Translations under genes and position numbers: made by a program
Notes under the pieces: generated by a model
What the model was told of the DNA's origin: nothing
Database searches by the model: none
The model's input: the letters and a program-made list of their open reading frames with translations, nothing else
Source: Acidobacteriaceae bacterium
GTDB lineage: Bacteria > Acidobacteriota > Terriglobia > Terriglobales > Acidobacteriaceae
Reading direction: 5' to 3'
Length of the DNA stretch: 6,445 nucleotides
Assembly: GCA_025462785.1 (NCBI GenBank)
Contig: JAOAPG010000280.1
Location: forward strand, 1-6,445
Part shown: one piece after another, positions 1 through 5,438 of the stretch
How positions within the stretch are numbered: the first letter of the stretch is position 1
Layout of the letters: the number at the start of each line of letters is the position of its first letter

Positions 1-2215
1 TGGCGTCCACATCATCGTGTTCCGCAAGAGTTTTAAGAAGTTGGGATGATTGTCCAGAGACAATGTTAACCACACCGCCGGGCAGATCGCTGGTGTCAAA
101 AAGTTGGTACAGATCGCCGGTGATGAGCGGATACGTCTCCGAAGGAACAACGATGGCCGTGTTGCCCATCGCAATGACCGGCATAACCAGCGACAGGAAT
201 CCCAGCAAAGGCACTTCCGGCGGACACACAATGCCTACAGTCCCAATCGGCTCATTCATCGCAAGGGTGACATTCCGGAATGGCGGATTGTGCACTGCCC
301 CGTCAAATTTATCCGTCCAGGCAGCATAGGAAAAGATGCGCTCGATACCGGTACTGACTTCGGTTGCAGCTTGCTTGTCTCCCACTGCGCTCGCTAATCT
401 ATGGGCAATCTCGTCCTGGCGTAGCGAGAGATTTTCCGCCATGTAGTAAAGGACCTGGGCGCGATTATGTGCCGAACTCTTGGCCCAGCCAGCGGCTTTG
501 CGTGCGGCTTCGACCGCATTGCGAATATCTTTCCGATTGCCGAGAGGTGCTTCTCCGAGCAACTGGCCATTCTGTCCGCGAACTTCCACGCTATAGCCTG
601 AATCCGGTCTGGCTTGCTTGCCTCCGATATAGAGTTTTACTGTGCGATCGATGCCGAGCGGATCGACGGCGGAAGTAGCAAGCTGTTTTCCCCCATCAGA
701 TTTCTCAGCCAAAGCGGGCTTAAGGTCAGGCAGAGCAGGCGCATTCTTAAACCACACCGGCTCCAGATATTCGAGCAAGCCCTCCTTGCCGCCTTCACGG
801 CCATATCCGCTTTCGCGATAGCCACCAAATCCACAGGATGCGTCGAACAAATTCGTGCAATTAACCCACACCACCCCGGCTTTGATCTGCGCCGCTACAT
901 GCAATGCAACATTAATGCTTTCGCTCCAAACGCACGCCGCGAGTCCGTACACGGTGTTGTTTGCCAATTCAACCGCTTCACTCGGAGTGCGAAAAGTCAT
1001 CGCCGCGAGCACGGGGCCAAAAATCTCCTGCTGGGCGACGACTGAAGTAGGATGGACATTACTCAGCAACGTCGGCGGAAAATAAAGTCCGCGCGACGGC
1101 ATTTCAATTTCAGGCTGCCAACAAGTCGCACCTTCAGTTATCCCTTGATCCACCAGTCGCTGAATACGGTCGAGCTGGACCCGGTCAACAATGGCGCCGA
1201 TATCGATTGCTTTGTCGAGCGAAGGTCCCGCGCGAAGAGTGCTCATTCGATCGCGTATTTTGGCGAGCAGCGGTTCGGCAATGCTCTCCTGCATAAGCAG
1301 CCGGGAACCGGCGCAGCAGACCTGTCCTTGATTGAACCATATCCCGTCCACCAGACCTTCGACAGCGCTATCGAGATCGGCATCCTCAAAAATAATGAAT
1401 GGAGACTTGCCGCCCAGCTCCAGAGAAAGCCGTTTGTGACTTTGCGCGGTAGCTTTTCGGATCGCGCGCCCTACTTCAGTAGAACCTGTGAACGCGATCT
1501 TGTCGACATCTGGATGCTTGACCAGCGCCTCGCCCGTGGAACCATCGCCGGTGACAATGTTCATTACTCCGGCGGGCAGTCCTATCTCGTGACAAATTTC
1601 TGCAAACGCAAGAGCAGTCAATGGCGTGAACTCGGCAGGTTTCAACACGACCGTATTTCCCGTCGCGAGTGCAGGCGCAATCTTCCAGGCGAGCATGAGC
1701 AGAGGAAAATTCCAGGGAATGATTTGTCCCACTACGCCGCAAGCTGTGTAGTCCGAAAACTCCTGCTGCAAGAGTTGTGCCCAACCCGCATGATGATAAA
1801 AGTGCCGCGCAACCAGCGGAACGTCGATGTCCCGGCTTTCGCGAATCGGCTTGCCGTTATCCATCGTCTCAAGGACAGCAAGTCGGCGCGAATGTTTCTG
1901 CACTTGTCTTGCCAGTGCGTACAGATAACGGGCCCGTGTATGAGGAGTAAGAGACTGCCACTTCGGAAACGCAGAGCGAGCGGCTTTGACGGCGGCATCA
2001 ACATCGGCTGCCGACCCTTGCGCGATGCTGGCCAGCTTCTCGCCCGTTGAAGGATCAGCGGTATCGAAATATTCTCCGGCGGATGGCTCCAGCCACTTTC
2101 CATTTACGAAGTGACCGAACCGCCGCTCATGGAGATCCAGCCAAGTGAGTGCTTCTTTTGCGTCTTCCGGCGCGGGGCCATACTCCATGGAAACAAATTT
2201 TTCAGCAATGTTCAT
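1..2215 (-). CDS. Two-domain aldehyde dehydrogenase, ALDH16-like (3' end outside window)
   Basis: NAD(P)-dependent oxidation of an aldehyde to the acid. Translating the minus strand from ATG 2215 gives 738 uninterrupted codons to the left edge, so the C-terminus is missing. Residues about 30-490 form a complete ALDH domain: Asn169 in IPWNFP, Lys192 in VLKPAE, the GSTEVG turn (244-249), general-base Glu266 in LELGGK, catalytic Cys300 in QGQVCCAGSR, and Glu397 in EIFGPV. A linker (about 490-525) leads to a second ALDH-like domain (about 526-738). In it the PWN motif has become PPEVP (665-669) and the KP motif has become VPSE (690-693), so it is probably non-catalytic. This active-plus-degenerate layout is that of ALDH16, whose members are about 780-800 residues. 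The start is the first ATG after an in-frame TAA; its ribosome site is poor (GGTGGAG, about 16 bases upstream). It lies 35 bases after the small gene. Acetaldehyde from DeoC is a plausible substrate (inference). Confidence 0.93.
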   Translation of the reverse strand, partial: MNIAEKFVSMEYGPAPEDAKEALTWLDLHERRFGHFVNGKWLEPSAGEYFDTADPSTGEKLASIAQGSAADVDAAVKAARSAFPKWQSLTPHTRARYLYALARQVQKHSRRLAVLETMDNGKPIRESRDIDVPLVARHFYHHAGWAQLLQQEFSDYTACGVVGQIIPWNFPLLMLAWKIAPALATGNTVVLKPAEFTPLTALAFAEICHEIGLPAGVMNIVTGDGSTGEALVKHPDVDKIAFTGSTEVGRAIRKATAQSHKRLSLELGGKSPFIIFEDADLDSAVEGLVDGIWFNQGQVCCAGSRLLMQESIAEPLLAKIRDRMSTLRAGPSLDKAIDIGAIVDRVQLDRIQRLVDQGITEGATCWQPEIEMPSRGLYFPPTLLSNVHPTSVVAQQEIFGPVLAAMTFRTPSEAVELANNTVYGLAACVWSESINVALHVAAQIKAGVVWVNCTNLFDASCGFGGYRESGYGREGGKEGLLEYLEPVWFKNAPALPDLKPALAEKSDGGKQLATSAVDPLGIDRTVKLYIGGKQARPDSGYSVEVRGQNGQLLGEAPLGNRKDIRNAVEAARKAAGWAKSSAHNRAQVLYYMAENLSLRQDEIAHRLASAVGDKQAATEVSTGIERIFSYAAWTDKFDGAVHNPPFRNVTLAMNEPIGTVGIVCPPEVPLLGFLSLVMPVIAMGNTAIVVPSETYPLITGDLYQLFDTSDLPGGVVNIVSGQSSQLLKTLAEHDDVDA

Positions 2216-2250
2216 AGAGAGTATTTTCGATCTCCACCAAACACTAACAT

Positions 2251-2892
2251 TTAATTACAACATGGCGAACACGATACATTGCTCCGCAAGGCCCAGAGAA
2301 TCATATCGATCTCGCGCGGAGTCCATTCGTCGGTGCCCAATGAATCGTTCAGCTCATTTGCTTTCCGCCGCATAATGTCTACCAGCAAGACGGCATCTTG
2401 TTTCTTCAAGCCTTTGGGGTTGACTTGCTGTAATCTCTGCTTTTCTGGCAGTGACTCAACGTTGAGGAGCGTCTTGACGACGAATTGGTCAGCGGTTCCA
2501 AACCATTTTGGAAATAACACCGCCAAGAGGCCCGATGCGCCTGCCCATCCCAAGCCCTTTATCGACTCTGCAATGCTCAGTCCTCGTTGAATGTCAATTG
2601 CGTCGAAGTCGAATATCCTCTGCTTGATATAGGAGAGATCATTGAGGCTGTTCGTCTCGTCATACTTCTTAAGAGATTTTGTCGTTGATGCGAGCCTATT
2701 CGGGGCAGTGTATTTCCAAGGAAAATACTCATCTTTAAGAAAGCTATACCATTCACGGGGAGCAAGCTTCTTGATCGATTGTGAGTCTAGCTTGTCCATA
2801 CGTTTTTCAACTTTGATATTCTTGCGGACTGAGGGAATCTCCCAATAACGGTTGAGAGCGTTGTGCCAGTCCTCTCGTCTGGTGATGCCCAC
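2251..2892 (-). CDS. Protein of unknown function with helix-hairpin-helix-like segment
   Basis: I cannot assign a function. The 213-residue protein from GTG 2892 is basic in its N-terminal half and has no signal peptide or membrane helix. An aromatic-rich stretch (EWYSFLKDEYFPWKYTAPNR, 47-66) is followed by a segment at about 107-140. There, GLGWAGAS (113-120), then LLAVLFP and Asp135 in FGTADQFVV resemble the helix-hairpin-helix and following Asp of HhH-GPD DNA glycosylases; this is a weak pattern match, not an assignment. The C-terminal part (165-203) contains DIMRRKANELN and WTPREIDMILWALR, which looks like a folded helical domain. The GTG start is doubtful: it follows an in-frame TAG immediately and has no ribosome site, whereas ATG 2912 in another frame has a good one (see frameshift finding). 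Sampled 60-base stretches are about 42-45% GC, against 53-70% in deoC and the dehydrogenase, suggesting separate acquisition. It lies between deoC (77-base gap) and the dehydrogenase (35-base gap). Confidence 0.72.
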   Translation of the reverse strand: MGITRREDWHNALNRYWEIPSVRKNIKVEKRMDKLDSQSIKKLAPREWYSFLKDEYFPWKYTAPNRLASTTKSLKKYDETNSLNDLSYIKQRIFDFDAIDIQRGLSIAESIKGLGWAGASGLLAVLFPKWFGTADQFVVKTLLNVESLPEKQRLQQVNPKGLKKQDAVLLVDIMRRKANELNDSLGTDEWTPREIDMILWALRSNVSCSPCCN

Positions 2893-2916
2893 AGATCGCT
2901 AACAGGCTGCATTGAG

Positions 2917-2922
2917 CACCTC
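2917..2922 (-). promoter_or_regulatory. Ribosome binding site GAGGTG before ATG 2912
   Basis: On the minus strand GAGGTG, a full match to six bases of the anti-Shine-Dalgarno complement, is followed by CTCA and then ATG at 2912-2910. The ATG opens a frame reading MQPVSDLW and then leaves the frame of the small protein. It is the best start signal in this gap and argues that the gene originally began here, not at GTG 2892. Confidence 0.5.
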
Positions 2923-2969
2923 GGTTGGATCTCAACGAAAGTAAAAAGGCCGATTTTCCCATTGCGTAA

Positions 2970-4022
2970 CTACGCGACGGGATGGCGGTAATCCGCCGAG
3001 TAGCGTCCCGTCGCATGATGCTCTAATTGCCGCTCGATATCATTTAACAATCCGCTTGCGCCGAAGCGGAAGAGATCCGCTTTCATCCAGGGCAGCCCAA
3101 GTTCCTCTTTCATCATGGCCAGCCACTCGCTCGATTGCTTGGCAGTACGAATGCCTCCTGCAGGTTTGAAGCCGACTGCCATCCCAGTTTCTTGCGCGTA
3201 CTCGCGTATAGCGCGAACCATCACAAATCCAACTGGTAGGGTGGCATTCGTCGGCTCTTTGCCAGTAGAGGTCTTGATGAAATCGGCTCCGGCCATCATG
3301 GCAACCCAGCTGGCTCGAGCTACATTGCGAAGGGTCAGCAGATCGCCCGTACCCAAAATCACCTTCATGTGTGCCGGACCGCTGGCCTGTTTGAAAGCAG
3401 CGACTTCGTCGTAGAGCTCTTGCCAGTGACCTCCGAAAACATGGGCACGCGTGATGACAACATCAATTTCTTGCGCCCCAGCCTCGACCGAGCGGCGAAT
3501 TTCCGCCACGCGCTCGGATAGCGGAGAAAGTCCCGCCGGGAATCCCGTGGACACCGCTGCAACGTTTATGCTGGTGCCTTCAAGAGCTCTGCGCGCTGTT
3601 TCCACAAACCTGTGATATACGCAGACCGCAGCGACTTGCATCTCGAGATCTTCGATCGCCAGACGTTTTACAAGGTCGTGTTCTAGTGGTTGTTTGGCCT
3701 TGGCGCACAGCCGCCGGACGCGCTCATCCGTGTCATCTCCCGAAAGAGTCGTGAGATCCATGCAAGTAATCGCACGTAGTAGCCACGCCGCTTGCCACTC
3801 TTTTTTCACGCTACGACGAGCGGTATGACTTTGCGCCCGGCGCTCGACCGCGCTGGTATTCACTCGGACATTAGCTACCCAATCCAGATTGAGCGGTATG
3901 CCTCGGTTCGACAGAAGCGTGCGTCCACCCAGCGTTGCCAATGGAGGCCCGGATTCCGGCACTATTCCAGTCGAGGACTTACTGGCGCCATTAACGACAG
4001 CGTGATGTCTGCTACTTTCCAT
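2970..4022 (-). CDS. deoC: Deoxyribose-phosphate aldolase, long eukaryote-like type
   Basis: A class I aldolase that cleaves 2-deoxy-D-ribose-5-phosphate to glyceraldehyde-3-phosphate and acetaldehyde in the cytosol, the last step of deoxynucleoside sugar breakdown. The 350 residues form one TIM barrel. Visible active-site elements are MDLTTLSGDDT (88-98), Cys134 in AAVCVY, STGFPAG (158-164), Asp187 in EIDVVI, the Schiff-base Lys250 in DFIKTSTGKE, and Lys286 in GFKPAGGIR; these correspond to Asp102, Lys167 and Lys201 of E. coli DeoC. The segment RRSVKKEWQAAWLL (69-82) and the ending DIERQLEHHATGRY match the longer human-type DERA from memory, rather than the roughly 260-residue E. coli form. 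Residues 1-40 are a poorly conserved, probably flexible extension. The start is the first ATG after an in-frame TGA; AGAGG lies only two bases before it, which is close. It is transcribed away from the nucleoside hydrolase and heads the leftward unit. Confidence 0.96.
   Translation of the reverse strand: MESSRHHAVVNGASKSSTGIVPESGPPLATLGGRTLLSNRGIPLNLDWVANVRVNTSAVERRAQSHTARRSVKKEWQAAWLLRAITCMDLTTLSGDDTDERVRRLCAKAKQPLEHDLVKRLAIEDLEMQVAAVCVYHRFVETARRALEGTSINVAAVSTGFPAGLSPLSERVAEIRRSVEAGAQEIDVVITRAHVFGGHWQELYDEVAAFKQASGPAHMKVILGTGDLLTLRNVARASWVAMMAGADFIKTSTGKEPTNATLPVGFVMVRAIREYAQETGMAVGFKPAGGIRTAKQSSEWLAMMKEELGLPWMKADLFRFGASGLLNDIERQLEHHATGRYSADYRHPVA
2974..3014 (-). repeat. GC-rich nested stem-loop over the end of deoC
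   Basis: GCGACGGGA (2974-2982) and TCCCGTCGC (3006-3014) are a perfect 9-base inverted repeat. Inside it GGCGG (2984-2988) and CCGCC (2993-2997) pair around a TAAT loop. The whole structure encodes the last residues of DeoC and stops one base short of its TAG. No T-run follows directly, so it is not a classical terminator; a T5 tract comes about 22 bases after the stop. It could slow 3' decay of the deoC message or simply reflect coding sequence. Confidence 0.5.
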
Positions 4023-4182
4023 CGCCTCTTGGATGTTCCGTGCCGCACCTAAGATTCACACCTTCGATAGCTGGTTATTACGTGCCCAGCGAAGAGTGAA
4101 ATCGGCGAAGCCATTGTACGGCAGAATTTCAAAAAGAAAATCTCCTCTGCAGGCCGACATGATTTGCCATTTCAAATTTGCT

Positions 4183-4210
4183 CAATGCCAAAGCGGCATT
4201 GCACTTTGGC
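4183..4210. promoter_or_regulatory. Overlapping inverted repeats, candidate operator
   Basis: Two perfect 7-base inverted repeats overlap. CAATGCC (4183-4189) pairs with GGCATTG (4195-4201) across 5 bases, and GCCAAAG (4187-4193) pairs with CTTTGGC (4204-4210) across 10 bases. The second ends one base before the -35 box of the hydrolase promoter. The position suits a regulator binding site for the hydrolase-permease unit and possibly for divergent deoC. No regulator gene is in the window and I do not recognise the consensus. Confidence 0.5.
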
Positions 4211-4211
4211 C

Positions 4212-4240
4212 TTGACAGTGACAAATCTCAACGCTAGGCT
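4212..4240 (+). promoter_or_regulatory. Sigma70-like promoter for nucleoside hydrolase
   Basis: A perfect -35 hexamer TTGACA (4212-4217) is followed after exactly 17 bases by TAGGCT (4235-4240), which matches the -10 consensus at 3 of 6 positions. The ATG of the hydrolase lies 27 bases beyond the -10 box, giving a short leader. The weak -10 next to a perfect -35 and an adjoining inverted repeat is consistent with a regulated promoter. Confidence 0.55.
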
Positions 4241-4267
4241 ACATCGCCGAATCTTTTCCGCGAAGAA

Positions 4268-5347
4268 ATGAAAAATAACTTCGTTGTTACCCCGGGCCCC
4301 GTGCGTTTTTCACATCCAACTTTTTTCCTTTTCCTGATTTCTCTGCTGCTGCTGGCATTTGCGCTACCTGCGTCCGCGGCTAAGAAAATTATTTTCGATA
4401 CCGACCCAGGTACCGATGACGCTCTAGCCCTGATGCTGGCGCTGAATTCGCCCGAGTTGGACGTCCGCGCCATCACTGTCGTTCCCGGAAACGTTACGGC
4501 AGAGATGGGGCTGGAAAACGCGCTCCGCATGGTCTCGCTGGCAAACCGGTGTGACATCCCGGTCGCTGCCGGGGCACAGCATCCGCTTTTTCAGAAATTG
4601 ATCACTGCCGAGTTCTGGCATGGAAAAAACGGGTTAGGGGACGTTGAGATACCTCCGAGCAAATGCAAGGTAGACTCTCGGTTTGGCCCCGATCTGATTA
4701 TCCAACTTGTGCACGCATCGCCGCACGAGATCACGCTCGTTCCCGTCGGCCCACTGACTAACATCGCGTTTGCTGTCGAGAAAGATCCCTCCATTGTTCC
4801 GCTGGTGAAAGAAGTCATCATCATGGGAGGTTCGATTAGTGGCGGCAACGTCAACGCTTCCGCTGAGGCGAACATCTATAACGATCCCGAGGCTGCGCAA
4901 ATTGTTTTTCAAGCGGGATGGCCCTTGACCATGTCCGGCCTGGAAGTCGGCGACAAGGCGCTCTTCACGCGCAAATACCTTGATCAGCTGGGACAAACTC
5001 ACGGTCCCATGAATGATTTCACTCATGCTGTTGCCAAATACATGCTGGAACGCTCGGAGCAGTTCGGATCGTCTGGGGCTTCGATGTATGATCCGTCCGC
5101 AGTTGCAATAGCAATTGATCCGACGCTCGTCAAAACCCAAGCCATGCACGTCGATGTCGAAACCAGAGGCGACTTCACCCGCGGGGAGACAGTCGGCAAT
5201 CGACACGGAGGCGTAGAGCACAACGTTCTCCACGGAGATCGTTACGTAATCGAGGGCGTTAATCCAGTGAAGCCGAATACAAATGTCTGTGTAGACGTGG
5301 ATGCCGATCGCTTCTTACAACTTTTTGTTTCCAGAATTCGTGGCTAG
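4268..5347 (+). CDS. Exported inosine-uridine-type nucleoside hydrolase
   Basis: Hydrolyses the N-glycosidic bond of nucleosides to free base and sugar. Of 359 residues, 1-37 look like a signal peptide: basic residues, a hydrophobic run at 19-33, and an ASA-A cleavage site after Ala37, with no lipobox Cys. The mature protein starts almost directly with the family signature IIFDTDPGTDDALAL (41-55), whose Asp46 and Asp51 bind calcium. WHGKNGLGD (117-125) carries the conserved His118. LVPVGPLTN (157-165) and ANIYNDPEAA (201-210) are also typical. The last calcium ligand, Asp275, lies in MYDPSAVA (273-280), where most family members have HDP; here Tyr274 replaces the His that acts as leaving-group acid in Crithidia IU-nucleoside hydrolase. 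Substrate preference (ribo or deoxy, purine or pyrimidine) cannot be read. The ribosome site is weak (GAAG close to the ATG). It is the first gene of the rightward unit, and its export implies action on nucleosides outside the cytoplasm. Confidence 0.94.
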   Translation: MKNNFVVTPGPVRFSHPTFFLFLISLLLLAFALPASAAKKIIFDTDPGTDDALALMLALNSPELDVRAITVVPGNVTAEMGLENALRMVSLANRCDIPVAAGAQHPLFQKLITAEFWHGKNGLGDVEIPPSKCKVDSRFGPDLIIQLVHASPHEITLVPVGPLTNIAFAVEKDPSIVPLVKEVIIMGGSISGGNVNASAEANIYNDPEAAQIVFQAGWPLTMSGLEVGDKALFTRKYLDQLGQTHGPMNDFTHAVAKYMLERSEQFGSSGASMYDPSAVAIAIDPTLVKTQAMHVDVETRGDFTRGETVGNRHGGVEHNVLHGDRYVIEGVNPVKPNTNVCVDVDADRFLQLFVSRIRG

Positions 5348-5383
5348 TAATTCAAATAGAAATTTCTTCACGAAAAGAAGTTT

Positions 5384-5421
5384 TCCGAACAGTCGGTCAC
5401 GCAGGACGGATGATGTTCGGA
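5384..5421. repeat. Inverted repeat between hydrolase and permease genes
   Basis: TCCGAAC (5384-5390) and GTTCGGA (5415-5421) form a perfect 7-base inverted repeat around a 24-base loop. The right arm ends six bases before the permease ribosome site, so folding could affect permease translation. There is no T-run, so a terminator is unlikely. Confidence 0.4.
5385..5402 (+). repeat. Intergenic short repeat, copy 1
   Basis: CCGAACAGTCGGTCACGC matches the copy at 6425-6442 at 16 of 18 positions. It begins 37 bases after the hydrolase stop and ends 36 bases before the permease ATG. Confidence 0.45.
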
Positions 5422-5427
5422 GCTGTT

Positions 5428-5433
5428 AAGGAG
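5428..5433 (+). promoter_or_regulatory. Strong ribosome binding site of the permease
   Basis: AAGGAG followed by five bases and the ATG at 5439. It fixes the permease start and is much stronger than the site of the upstream hydrolase, suggesting efficient independent translation of the second gene. Confidence 0.8.
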
Positions 5434-5438
5434 AAAGA

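Larger units (their letters stand above)
4023..4267. promoter_or_regulatory. Divergent intergenic control region
   Basis: A 245-base gap between the start codons of deoC (leftward) and the nucleoside hydrolase (rightward). No credible gene was seen in it. The right end holds a rightward promoter and overlapping inverted repeats. Just left of these is an 8-base palindrome CAAATTTG (4173-4180), with ATTTGC repeated at 4162-4167 and 4176-4181. For deoC the only promoter-like element found is a -10-like TACAAT on the minus strand (4118-4113), without a recognisable -35 at 16-18 bases, so deoC may need an activator or another sigma factor. Confidence 0.6.

Noticed and set aside
1052..2050. Long plus-strand reading frame of 332 codons
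   Set aside because: It lies antisense to the continuous, motif-complete aldehyde dehydrogenase; its translation shows no recognisable domain.
2212..2250. Twelve-codon reading frame directly after the small gene's TAA, with its TGA overlapping the dehydrogenase ATG
   Set aside because: An ATGA overlap would suit translational coupling, but the peptide has no convincing ribosome site and this length arises easily by chance.
2807..3016. Minus-strand frame of 69 codons bridging the deoC end and the small gene
   Set aside because: It overlaps both better-supported frames and encodes an arginine- and serine-rich, low-information sequence.
4113..4118. TACAAT on the minus strand as a deoC -10 box
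   Set aside because: A good hexamer, but no -35 match at 16-18 bases, so I mention it only within the intergenic region entry.
4045..4130. Possible 27-codon leader peptide from a TTG on the deoC side of the intergenic region
   Set aside because: It depends on a rare start codon, shows no attenuator-like structure and is out of frame with deoC.
4634..5233. Minus-strand reading frame of 199 codons
   Set aside because: It is antisense to the nucleoside hydrolase, whose frame carries all family motifs.
5361..5384. Weak CTTC/GAAG stem after the hydrolase stop followed by TTTT
   Set aside because: Only about four base pairs, AT-rich; too weak to call a terminator between two genes that look co-transcribed.
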